Shown: one piece after another, positions 1 through 8,287 of the stretch
Layout: every line of letters begins with the position of its first letter
Position numbering within the stretch: the stretch's first letter is position 1
DNA from: Dokdonia pacifica
GTDB lineage: Bacteria; Bacteroidota; Bacteroidia; Flavobacteriales; Flavobacteriaceae
NCBI RefSeq assembly: GCF_900188275.1
Contig: NZ_FZNY01000002.1
Location: 584,946-648,945 of the forward strand
DNA length: 64,000 nucleotides
Direction: 5' to 3'
The notes under the pieces: model-generated
The model's database searches: none
What the model was told of the DNA's origin: nothing
Seen by the model: only the letters and a program-made list of their open reading frames with translations
Made by a program: the position numbers and the translations under genes

Positions 1-576
1 ACGCAAGCAAAAATCTGTCTCTTCATAAAGAGCTGCGCCTTTGGTAAGTTGCTCATCTATACCACCTACTTCTGTGTAGACACTTTTCTTTACAGAGAAA
101 TTTCCTCCGCCCGCATGATCTACTTCTCTTTGCCCTTCTAAATGAAACCCTCTAAGAGGGGTTGCTGTCCGAGACACAAATTTTCCGATCTCACAATCTG
201 AATTTGTTTTAAACTTTTCTGTGATACCGCCCGCAACCATACTAATATCATTAGCATCTAAAAAGATAGCGTGTTGTGCTAATAAATCAGGCTCACACCG
301 TATATCATCATCAAGATACAAGAGATACTCATAGATTGCATTTGTAGCGCCATAATTTCTAGCTTCTGGTAGGCCTTTAAAACTCGTAATATGATGGTAT
401 GTAATAAAATCAAAACCTTTGATATAGTTAAGAACCTCTACATCTTTTTCTTGTGATTGATCTACAATTATCACCTCAAAAGGATGTTCATACTGCTGTA
501 GCACTAAATCCTTTAATGTATTTAACAGAAAAGCTGTTCTATGAAGGGTTGGTATGATGATAGAAAATCCTTTCAT
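1..576 (-). CDS. Family 2 glycosyltransferase, 3' end beyond the window
   Basis: The reading frame starts at the ATG read at 576-574 and runs off the window start without a stop, so only about 192 N-terminal residues are visible. The start MKGFSIIIPT followed by an acidic YLDDDIRCEPDLL segment is the GT-A fold nucleotide-binding strand and metal-binding DxD of family 2 glycosyltransferases. Such enzymes add one sugar from a nucleotide-sugar at the cytoplasmic membrane face. The start overlaps the stop of the upstream gene in an ATGA arrangement, so translation is probably coupled within the glycan operon. Sugar and acceptor cannot be read from the sequence. Confidence 0.85.
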   Translation of the reverse strand, partial: MKGFSIIIPTLHRTAFLLNTLKDLVLQQYEHPFEVIIVDQSQEKDVEVLNYIKGFDFITYHHITSFKGLPEARNYGATNAIYEYLLYLDDDIRCEPDLLAQHAIFLDANDISMVAGGITEKFKTNSDCEIGKFVSRTATPLRGFHLEGQREVDHAGGGNFSVKKSVYTEVGGIDEQLTKGAALYEETDFCLR

Positions 577-1913
577 GATTGTAACGCTTCAAATAGGTTG
601 ATAAATGCTTGTACTTGAGAAGAAGCTAAATAGCGCTTGCAATAGGTTGTATTTGGGTTATGGATTGTTTGTTGATTTTGAAAAATAGTTTTTAGTTTCT
701 CTACACTATCTTCTTCATTAAATTGTAAGAATGTGGCTGTATTTGCTTTTATAAGTTCTTTTTTAGCTTCACTTATTTCTGGTACAAATGCTAGTACTTG
801 TTTTTGGAGCGCTATATAGTCTATTAGTTTTGCAAATACGCACCACCAATAAGCTTTATCTCCATTGATCAATAAAACATAAGCAGCTTTCTCTATCATG
901 TCATAGAGCTGTGATTGCGGCATATGGTCATAGAATGTGACATGATTGGTAAGTTCTAACTCTTTTACATAAGGTAATGCGACACGTTCATTAATTTCTT
1001 TATTCCCTATAATTTGTATTTGAGGAATTTGCCCAATAGGAAGTCCTTCTATTGCTTTTTTATAAATCGTAAAGAAGGCATCTTTATACTCTTTTAAATA
1101 CTCTCCTACCAATACTAAAGTATTCTCCTTTTCTACTTGTGGTGTAGGGATATAATCATCATCAATTCCTGTAGGAATGAACTCAAATTTTGCATCATAT
1201 TCGCCTGCATATTGATCGTGAAATATCATCCCATAAGATGAGGATGTACCTACAATCTTATCGGCATATTGAAATGTAAGATCCTGAATACGTTTTTGTT
1301 TTGCATACACCTTAGCTATAGAAGAATGAAACCTTTTGCCATATGTAATAGGATCTCTAAAATCTGCTACCCACTGAATAGGCATTGTTTTTTTTAATTC
1401 AATCCCTATCTCATTTGCTGTAAACGGGAGTGTCGTTGTAAATACGGTTGCTATATTTTCTTCTTTTATTAGTTTTTTAGCAAGCTTTATAGCACCTCTC
1501 TTCCATGTCCAAAATCTATCTGGGTTTTTTAAATGTCTATTAAGGATATAATGATAGCATTTAGCTGCAAGTGTTGGTTTGGATTCTTTCTTAGTATGGG
1601 TAGTAGCAATAGTAGCTGCTTGGTCAAAAACACCTTGTTTTTTTAATGTTTTATAAGTTCTATCTGGACCCCCAAGTGCCATTTTAACACCTCGTATACT
1701 TGGTTCTATGTAGCTTGTTCTGTAGATAGGGATATCTTCTAACTCCTCTAATAATAAAGGGTCTTCATTATATTCATAATTAATCGACACTGTAATGACA
1801 TAGGGTTGCCATCCCATCCGTTTTAAATACTTTACAAGCTTATGTGCCCTAAAAACAGCAGCATGCGTTTCAGGAGCAAAAAAGGGTGTGATGACAAGTA
1901 CTTTCTTATTCAT
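573..1913 (-). CDS. GT-B type glycosyltransferase, surface glycan
   Basis: This 446-residue protein begins KVLVITPFFAPETHAAVFRAHKLVKYL, in pattern the first Rossmann strand and glycine-poor loop of WbuB/GT4-like glycosyltransferases (acceptor-binding half). The second half, from about residue 260, has a TLVLVGEYLKEYKD strand and a C-terminal stretch on sugar-nucleotide recognition typical of the donor half, though the classical E-x7-E motif is weak. The length fits the family. It overlaps the upstream glycosyltransferase gene by 8 bases and the downstream one by 4, so all three are probably co-translated. It likely builds a surface polysaccharide or lipid-linked oligosaccharide; the sugar is unknown. 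Confidence 0.75.
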   Translation of the reverse strand: MNKKVLVITPFFAPETHAAVFRAHKLVKYLKRMGWQPYVITVSINYEYNEDPLLLEELEDIPIYRTSYIEPSIRGVKMALGGPDRTYKTLKKQGVFDQAATIATTHTKKESKPTLAAKCYHYILNRHLKNPDRFWTWKRGAIKLAKKLIKEENIATVFTTTLPFTANEIGIELKKTMPIQWVADFRDPITYGKRFHSSIAKVYAKQKRIQDLTFQYADKIVGTSSSYGMIFHDQYAGEYDAKFEFIPTGIDDDYIPTPQVEKENTLVLVGEYLKEYKDAFFTIYKKAIEGLPIGQIPQIQIIGNKEINERVALPYVKELELTNHVTFYDHMPQSQLYDMIEKAAYVLLINGDKAYWWCVFAKLIDYIALQKQVLAFVPEISEAKKELIKANTATFLQFNEEDSVEKLKTIFQNQQTIHNPNTTYCKRYLASSQVQAFINLFEALQS

Positions 1914-3057
1914 GTCCTATTACATTTTTGTAAACATTGATATTCTGTACAACCAATTTTTTCTGATCAAAGAAGTCGATCACACGTTGTTTTGCATTTC
2001 TTCCTAATCGCAAAGCATAGGAAGTATCTGTGAGTAATCTATTTATTTTCTGTGCAAAAGCTTGATATTTATCTGGATACTCTAACAAACCTGATTTTGT
2101 ATCTTCTATAGATTCATTTGCCCATCCTATAGATGATGCAACAATGGGTTTTTCCATAGCCATAGCTTCTAACCAAGAGATAGGAAATGCTTCTGCAAAA
2201 CTTGGGAAAACACAAATAGCCGATTGGGAAATCATTTGAGACATCTCTTCATAAGGAACAACACCTTTATAATGAACATTCTGTAATGCAGATGGTGTTA
2301 AAATAGATTTCATCACTTCCCAAGTAGATTTCTTTTCTATGAAGTCTACTGCATCTTTCCCTACTAGCGTTAAAGTTGCATTGGGATTTATGGTATGAAG
2401 AATATTAAAAATATGAGCTAAGGCCATCATTCCTTTTTTACGTACCAAGGTTCCGAAATAAAGGATGTTTTGACTTTCGGTAGCATTTTGAAATAAGGTA
2501 TTGAATGCTTCTATATCTATTCCATTATACACCACCTCAAAATTAAGACACGGAAACTCAAAGACACTTTCGGTAAGTTTTCCTGAAAATTCGCTTACAG
2601 CTATTACTTTTTTAGATCTGTTAATCGCCATTTTTTCTAGATAATACAATAATCTAGGTTTTGACATTCCTTGAAGATGATTAAAATAAGTTACAGATCC
2701 ATGTATTCTTGTCACCACTGGAATCTTGAAATTAAAAAAGGCATGTAATCCTTCCCAATCTGGTGCTTCAATAAGGTCTATGTGATCTGTTGCAATGTGT
2801 TTTTTAACTCTAGTACGTATTTTGAAACGATCTTTGATAGGAGAAAACCTAGAACGAGATACTCCTTTAATCGCAACAATACGTATATCTTCATCATACC
2901 ATATACGATCACTGGATGATAAACATAAAAATATAGTCACCTGATACCCATTCTTTACTAATGAGGTAGCCATCATCTTGATAAAAGACCCTATTCCCCC
3001 TGCTGGTGGTGTACTAGGATGTGGATATTCTGAGGTTATGTAGGCTATATGTTTCAC
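1906..3057 (-). CDS. Family 4 glycosyltransferase
   Basis: The 383-residue protein has the two-domain GT-B plan. An N-terminal acceptor domain has the glycine-rich PPAGGIGSFIKMMA loop, and a donor domain starts near residue 195 (ILYFGTLVRKKGMMALAHI). The E-x7-E signature is present as FAEAFPISWLEAMA, near residue 285, followed by KPIVASSIG. These are hallmarks of retaining GT4 enzymes that use nucleotide-activated hexoses. The gene overlaps both neighbours by a few bases, which fits a tightly coupled glycan operon with the flippase at 5111-6664. Linkage and sugar cannot be inferred. Confidence 0.88.
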   Translation of the reverse strand: MKHIAYITSEYPHPSTPPAGGIGSFIKMMATSLVKNGYQVTIFLCLSSSDRIWYDEDIRIVAIKGVSRSRFSPIKDRFKIRTRVKKHIATDHIDLIEAPDWEGLHAFFNFKIPVVTRIHGSVTYFNHLQGMSKPRLLYYLEKMAINRSKKVIAVSEFSGKLTESVFEFPCLNFEVVYNGIDIEAFNTLFQNATESQNILYFGTLVRKKGMMALAHIFNILHTINPNATLTLVGKDAVDFIEKKSTWEVMKSILTPSALQNVHYKGVVPYEEMSQMISQSAICVFPSFAEAFPISWLEAMAMEKPIVASSIGWANESIEDTKSGLLEYPDKYQAFAQKINRLLTDTSYALRLGRNAKQRVIDFFDQKKLVVQNINVYKNVIGHE

Positions 3058-4118
3058 TTGCGAATGTATTTTTTACGTAAATAGATATTGAGAGGTTTTT
3101 CAAAATAACGATATAAAATGCCGCTCCCAAGCACAGAAATTATAAATGCTACAGCAATAAGCAGGTAGCCATTTTCAAAAAGACGAAACTTATAATTCAC
3201 AATCCATAACACTTGGATCACTAATTGGTGAATCATATAAAAAGCAAAGCTTATTTCGCCTAACCATATCAGTGTTTTCTTTGATAAAATATGAGAGATA
3301 ATCCCACGTTGAAATGAGAATATAAAAATCAAGAAAGCCATAGGAAGCCAGTAGTAAATAGACCACCTAAAATCTTGTGAAACTCCAGAGCGAAAAATAT
3401 AACACATACTAAAAAATGCAATCGAAATAACTTCGAGTAATGTTGCATTCTTTTGTATCCATGCATGCTCTTTATAGCGGGTATACATATCAAAAAGTAA
3501 TATTCCCAATATAAAATCAAAGACTCTAAAAAGCGGATTAATATAATATACCCAATGATTGGCATCTGTACTAGGTACAAAAGCGATAATGAGTATAGGA
3601 ATTAGCAACACCAAAAGGATATACTTTCGTAATAAGGCAACAGCAAGAAGCAATAGAGGAAAAAGTGTATAGAAAAACATTTCATTTGAAATGCTCCAAG
3701 AAACTCCATTAAAAGAAAAGAAATACTCTTTTGCTGGAATAAAACTTTGTACCAATAATGTATTAGCTACCGATTTTAGCCAGAAGGTTATGTCTCCTAA
3801 TCTTCCATAATAAGATAGCAAAAATGCAACCCCAAATGTGAGAATATGTAAGGGATAAATTCTAAAAATTCGAGCAAGTATAAATTTCTTAAATGGTATC
3901 TTTTTTTGTAGAAATGCATCTTTGTATTTGAATGACAAAATAAATCCGCTTAGGATAAAGAAAAAGCTTACACCTAAATATCCTTCACTCATGGATAAAT
4001 AACTAGCATATGTATCTGTTAGAAAATCTTCATTGTAAGATAGAAACAACCCTCCTAAATGGCCTGAAAAAACCATGTAAGCAAATACAAAACGAAGGGA
4101 TGTGAGTGGTTTTAGCAT
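3054..4118 (-). CDS. Acyltransferase family 3 membrane protein
   Basis: A 354-residue polytopic protein that opens LKPLTSLRFVFAYMVFSGHL, in which the RF-x9-H pattern matches the conserved Arg/His region of OafA/YrhL-type acyltransferase-3 proteins. About ten hydrophobic segments follow, along with a GVSFFFILSGFILSFKY motif typical of the family. These proteins transfer acyl (often acetyl) groups across the membrane to extracytoplasmic sugars. The ATGA overlap with the glycosyltransferase downstream and the 4-base gap to a second acyltransferase upstream indicate one operon and O-acyl decoration of the same glycan. Confidence 0.85.
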   Translation of the reverse strand: MLKPLTSLRFVFAYMVFSGHLGGLFLSYNEDFLTDTYASYLSMSEGYLGVSFFFILSGFILSFKYKDAFLQKKIPFKKFILARIFRIYPLHILTFGVAFLLSYYGRLGDITFWLKSVANTLLVQSFIPAKEYFFSFNGVSWSISNEMFFYTLFPLLLLAVALLRKYILLVLLIPILIIAFVPSTDANHWVYYINPLFRVFDFILGILLFDMYTRYKEHAWIQKNATLLEVISIAFFSMCYIFRSGVSQDFRWSIYYWLPMAFLIFIFSFQRGIISHILSKKTLIWLGEISFAFYMIHQLVIQVLWIVNYKFRLFENGYLLIAVAFIISVLGSGILYRYFEKPLNIYLRKKYIRK

Positions 4119-4122
4119 AGTT

Positions 4123-5121
4123 TTACTTAAAAATGATTTTTTTAATAATTCTTTTTAAAGGTGGTTCTATATAATAAGTGATGACTGTCGCTATTAAAAC
4201 CGCAATAGATGTGGTCAATAAAATACTAATAGACCGATCCATATGCTTATCAAAAAATAACATGAAAATATATCCTACAAGTTGATGTACTAAGTACAAT
4301 GGATATGAAACAAAGCCAAGGAATAATAAGAACTTACTTCTTCCTAAGATTTCAAATTTCAAATACACAAAAACGTAAAAAAACAAGACGATAATAGGAA
4401 ACGATATCAGTAAAATGGTAAGTTCTAAATGAGGTCTTACCACACTATATAAAGCTATTGCTAGCGAAAGGTTTGCGATGATAAGCGCATGTAAGTATAG
4501 CGCTGGTTTACCCTTAGACATGTATATTCTATAAAAGCAAATCCCTATCATAAACAATAACACATAATTAAGATCTAGTAACCTACTTATAATCGGAATT
4601 GGGAAAAAATAGTGAATCAAGCAAATCACTAGCAAAGCGCCATTGTACAAAAGTATTTTATCTACTTTCTTGATCATAAAGAGAAATGCCATCAGTAAAT
4701 AAAAAAGTAATTCTGGTAATAAAGACCAATAGGCTCCATCTACATGGTGAAATTTCAACAACTCATGAAACATGGTAAAATTGAATAGAATATCAATTAC
4801 AGGTCTATCAAACATAGGGTCAATAGACTGAGACTTTGTAATCCAAATGACTCCTAAAGTAATTAGAATACAGATCCAAAACGTAGGATATAGCCGTATA
4901 AAACGTTTCTTTAAAAATTGCCACCCACTCGTACACCGTTCTATAGTAAGTGTAATTACAAAACCGCTTAGGATAAAGAAGAAAGGAACCCCTAACCATC
5001 CATGAGGAAAATACAGAGATGATTCGACACCAAAATCTTTACTATAAATAGTAGTATAATGATATAAAACCACACCTAAGGCCGCAAGCCCTCTAAAAGC
5101 ATCTAACTCTTTAATTCTCAT
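4123..5121 (-). CDS. Second acyltransferase family 3 membrane protein
   Basis: This 332-residue protein starts MRIKELDAFRGLAALGVVLYHY, the classical acyltransferase-3 N-terminus with the FRG Arg and the HY histidine thought to be at the acyl-transfer site. It continues with GWLGVPFFFILSGFVITLTIER and roughly ten membrane segments. It is not a close duplicate of the neighbouring acyltransferase (different loops, shorter), so two different positions or acyl groups may be modified. Its start overlaps the 3' end of the flippase gene by 11 bases. Confidence 0.87.
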   Translation of the reverse strand: MRIKELDAFRGLAALGVVLYHYTTIYSKDFGVESSLYFPHGWLGVPFFFILSGFVITLTIERCTSGWQFLKKRFIRLYPTFWICILITLGVIWITKSQSIDPMFDRPVIDILFNFTMFHELLKFHHVDGAYWSLLPELLFYLLMAFLFMIKKVDKILLYNGALLVICLIHYFFPIPIISRLLDLNYVLLFMIGICFYRIYMSKGKPALYLHALIIANLSLAIALYSVVRPHLELTILLISFPIIVLFFYVFVYLKFEILGRSKFLLFLGFVSYPLYLVHQLVGYIFMLFFDKHMDRSISILLTTSIAVLIATVITYYIEPPLKRIIKKIIFK

Positions 5122-6664
5122 GACTAGACATTTTTTTTAAGGGATGAATAGATTTTGTACGCTTTCGCGAAAGCATACCCAGAAAAATTCCCATTAGAGA
5201 TGTACGCTCAGTTTTACTTAGGAGCACATACATTCCTATTACAAATAATAGGGTAAATACAATACCTTTTAGAATAAAGAATCCCCATCCGTTTCCAATA
5301 AAATGAACAGCATAATATGTGATCACACACACCGGAATAAATAGTAACAGGTATGGGAATAATGCTTTTGTAAAATATTGTTTCATATCAAGACCTAATT
5401 TAATTTGATAGTAAAACACCACCATAATTTGAAGTATCATGAGTGCTCCAAAAATGCCGTAAATAATTCCTTTAAGTCCGTATATTGTAGATAGATAACC
5501 TCCTATACCAATACCAATAATGGTGAGGATTAAAGACGATAACGATTTAAATCGCATCAGTTTTTTAGCTTCTAAAATAGCATGGGCATACCCTTGTGAT
5601 ATAGGCATCACATAAGCTATCATAATAAGCAAAGCCACAAGCCACGCATCTTTATAGGTCTCTCCTACCCATAAAACAATAAACTCTTGCCCTAAAATCA
5701 AGAAACCGCCAAGTATATAAAAAAGTACGATCATCGTGATTCTTGAAATACGTATCATCTCAGCTGTAAGCAATGCAGTAGTATCATTTTTATAAATAGA
5801 TTTTACCGCTTTAGGTAATACAAGCCCGTTAATGACATTACCAAATGTTAGAAAATATAACCCTAGTGTAACGCCTACTGCATAAATAGCAACGACAACT
5901 GTATTTGTTGTAGCTCCAAGAATAACTTGACCTGTACGCCATTGAAACTGATAGACCATTCCGAATACAAAAATCCAGATAGAGTAACTAAAAATTTCTT
6001 TTAAAAAGCGATGATCAAAACGGTGTAATTTGATACGTACTTTAAGTTTTGTAAACACATAATAGATGGTAGTTACAATAAACAATACATTTAATGCACT
6101 ATCTAAGATGACTAAGCCCAATGCATCTGCGCCTTTATATAGTATTGCAATCACAAGCAATGCTCTGATTACATACTTACAGATAGTTAGCACCCTTGGA
6201 AAAACAAAGTGCTCATAACCATTACAGATCCCTGTAAAAGCGCCTCCTGGTAATGTAATCGCAATGTTGAAGATAAAGAGTAAAAGCATCATCTTTGCTT
6301 TGCTCATTTGGTCTAATGTCAAGGTATCACCAAATAAAGTTTCTACATTTAGGTACATGATCATTCCAAAAACGACCACGACTAAACTGATGATCGAATA
6401 CAAAATAAGACTAACTGCTAAGAAGTTTTCCTGCCCTTTTTCATCTTGTTGCGCTCTGTATTGCGCAACAAATCGTACAATAGCATTTGTCAATCCTAAA
6501 TCTAATATGGATAAGTACCCTACAAATGCTCCGATAAGTGCAAACAGTCCGTATTCTGAGTCACCTAACATCTTTACGATAAAAGGGGTCAAAACAATCC
6601 CTACAATATTGGAAATACCAAGATTGATATAGGAAAGTAATGCTGCTTTTTTTATCTGACTCAA
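5111..6664 (-). CDS. Wzx-type polysaccharide flippase (MOP superfamily)
   Basis: A 517-residue protein with about 12-14 hydrophobic helices. The opening KKAALLSYINLGISNIVGIVLTPFIVKMLG and the GDSEYGLFALIGAFVGYLSILDLGLTNAIVRFVA segment are typical of polysaccharide-biosynthesis flippases. Such proteins move lipid-linked oligosaccharides across the inner membrane. The C-terminal tail contains the dispersed palindrome (5158-5177), here translated LSRKR, in a region after the last helix. The gene starts only 27 bases after the hydroxylase gene at 6692, so the NRPS minus arm may be transcribed into the glycan genes. Confidence 0.87.
   Translation of the reverse strand: MSQIKKAALLSYINLGISNIVGIVLTPFIVKMLGDSEYGLFALIGAFVGYLSILDLGLTNAIVRFVAQYRAQQDEKGQENFLAVSLILYSIISLVVVVFGMIMYLNVETLFGDTLTLDQMSKAKMMLLLFIFNIAITLPGGAFTGICNGYEHFVFPRVLTICKYVIRALLVIAILYKGADALGLVILDSALNVLFIVTTIYYVFTKLKVRIKLHRFDHRFLKEIFSYSIWIFVFGMVYQFQWRTGQVILGATTNTVVVAIYAVGVTLGLYFLTFGNVINGLVLPKAVKSIYKNDTTALLTAEMIRISRITMIVLFYILGGFLILGQEFIVLWVGETYKDAWLVALLIMIAYVMPISQGYAHAILEAKKLMRFKSLSSLILTIIGIGIGGYLSTIYGLKGIIYGIFGALMILQIMVVFYYQIKLGLDMKQYFTKALFPYLLLFIPVCVITYYAVHFIGNGWGFFILKGIVFTLLFVIGMYVLLSKTERTSLMGIFLGMLSRKRTKSIHPLKKMSSHEN
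5158..5177. repeat. Dispersed palindrome, copy 1
   Basis: Near-perfect copy of TACGCTTTCGCGAAAGCGTA (last half has CATA). It lies inside the flippase gene, near the C-terminus, and is read as LSRKR. Confidence 0.9.
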
Positions 6665-6691
6665 AATGATTGGTTGTTGGTTAATTGATTA

Positions 6692-7531
6692 TTATATACT
6701 TACAGATATACTCTGTGTAACTTCTCGTATCGATCGATTATCTATTTGTATAGGATTAAAATCCCGTAGACAGATATAATCGGGTCTATTTTTTTCTTTT
6801 CTATCTTCTGGTAAATTGGACGTTACATTGTAAGTCATGATCGCTGTATTTCTATCGTATGGAGAAATATTTGCATTAGAACCATGATATACATTTGGAT
6901 GAAAAAAGATAGCGGTGCCTATTTTTCCAATACCAGGTTCAATGCCATCTTGATCTACCATTTTTTTAATCAATTCATTTTTAATGGTAAATTTTAAATC
7001 ACCATTTAAAGAATTTTCTAGTGCTATCGTCCCTTCAGTTAAGTGTTCTTTGTGTTGAAAATCTGCAATACCAGTAGTATGCGATCTAGGAATAAACATC
7101 AAAGGTCCCTGTGCATGATCTGTATCTTGTAGTAATACCATAACAGAAAGCATATTTGATTCCTTTACACCATCATCTATATGCCAAAATGGATAATCTT
7201 GATGCCACTCCCATATACCACCTCCAAAGGCCTTTTTGTTATTAAGCTTATACTGATAGAGATAAATTGAAGGATCATTTAATAATTGTTGTGTTGGTAC
7301 AACTAAACGTTCTTGTTTATATAACCAATCAAACTCTTCTCTAATAGTTTGTGGTGCAAATACAGAGCGTATAGCTCCATTTTCTTCTCTTATAATATTG
7401 GGCATGGGTTTATCATCTATCTGATGAACCCCATCTCGTATGCCTTGTACCTCATCTTCTGTAAATAAACCATCAACGATGAGGAATCCATTTTCGTGAT
7501 AATGATCTATTTGTGCTGTTGTTAATTTCAT
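6692..7531 (-). CDS. Fe(II)/2-oxoglutarate hydroxylase, PhyH/EctD-like
   Basis: The 279-residue protein carries the facial triad of the phytanoyl-CoA dioxygenase family: H110-x-D112 in WEWHQDYPFW and a distal His (H216) in YHGSNANISPYDR, with R227 suited to hold 2-oxoglutarate. The HGSN-N-(S/T)P-x-x-R pattern is like that of ectoine hydroxylase EctD. Because the Asp of HxD is kept, hydroxylation is more likely than halogenation. It is the last gene of the NRPS arm (28 bases after the phosphopantetheinyl transferase), so it probably hydroxylates an amino-acid residue of the peptide or its precursor. A beta-hydroxylated Asp/Asn metal ligand is one attractive but unproven option. Confidence 0.85.
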   Translation of the reverse strand: MKLTTAQIDHYHENGFLIVDGLFTEDEVQGIRDGVHQIDDKPMPNIIREENGAIRSVFAPQTIREEFDWLYKQERLVVPTQQLLNDPSIYLYQYKLNNKKAFGGGIWEWHQDYPFWHIDDGVKESNMLSVMVLLQDTDHAQGPLMFIPRSHTTGIADFQHKEHLTEGTIALENSLNGDLKFTIKNELIKKMVDQDGIEPGIGKIGTAIFFHPNVYHGSNANISPYDRNTAIMTYNVTSNLPEDRKEKNRPDYICLRDFNPIQIDNRSIREVTQSISVSI

Positions 7532-7559
7532 TCTTATATTTTTTAAAGTGGATTTTCTG

Positions 7560-8282
7560 CTATTGATACCTCCATGAGGTTATACCAGACACATTTCCTT
7601 TTACAGAAACAGCACCGATGTAATCTTTTCTAGGTTCAATAGCATGTAACATCCATTTTTCTTTTTCTTTTTTATCCCATTTTGTATCGATAAGTGTTGC
7701 TTCTTTAGTAGAATCTAAACTCACTACAAATTGATCTAGCGGAAATGCGAGTCCGCTACCCATTGCTTTTATAAATGCTTCCTTTCGAGTCCAGCAATTG
7801 TAAAAAGCTTGAGTATGATAGGTATGATCTAAAGCAAACAGAGAAGTCACCTCTTCTTCAGAGAAAAAGAGCTTTGCAATCTTTTTAACATCTACTTTTC
7901 TCTTGGTATACTCTACATCTATTCCTATGGTATGTTCTTGAATAAATCCTAAGAGTATGGTATCTCCAGAATGCGAAATATTAAATTGAAGCGCTCCATA
8001 ATTTTGCACAAAGGGTTTCCCGTTGTAACCAAACTGAAACTCAATTTGATCTGGAGCACTCTTTAAATAATTTCCTAATAATAATCTCAAAACCCCTCTT
8101 GCTATAATAAAACAAGAGCGATCTTTTTGGAACCTGTATTTCAAAGCACGCGCTCTCTCAGATGCATCAAGAAGATTCCAATAGGTAGCTAACCTATCTT
8201 CATGCGCATTTTTACACACAGACCAAATATGTAATTGATCTGATGATAATGAGAGGTGTTGATTTGAAAAATTAGTCCACAT
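7560..8282 (-). CDS. 4'-phosphopantetheinyl transferase, Sfp type
   Basis: The 240-residue length and the motifs IGIDVEYTKR (Mg2+/CoA-binding Asp and Glu) and FYNCWTRKEAFIKAMG (W-x-x-KEA) are those of Sfp/Gsp-type transferases. These enzymes attach the phosphopantetheine arm to carrier-protein serines. It lies 5 bases after the C-T-TE gene and so very likely activates the carrier domains of this locus (21279-21515, 21529-24684, 10754-12934, 8288-10714). Confidence 0.95.
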   Translation of the reverse strand: MWTNFSNQHLSLSSDQLHIWSVCKNAHEDRLATYWNLLDASERARALKYRFQKDRSCFIIARGVLRLLLGNYLKSAPDQIEFQFGYNGKPFVQNYGALQFNISHSGDTILLGFIQEHTIGIDVEYTKRKVDVKKIAKLFFSEEEVTSLFALDHTYHTQAFYNCWTRKEAFIKAMGSGLAFPLDQFVVSLDSTKEATLIDTKWDKKEKEKWMLHAIEPRKDYIGAVSVKGNVSGITSWRYQ

Positions 8283-8287
8283 ACGAT

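Noticed and set aside
6692..7531. Non-haem iron halogenase like SyrB2
   Set aside because: The iron site keeps the Asp of H-x-D (HQD), which halogenases replace with Ala or Gly.
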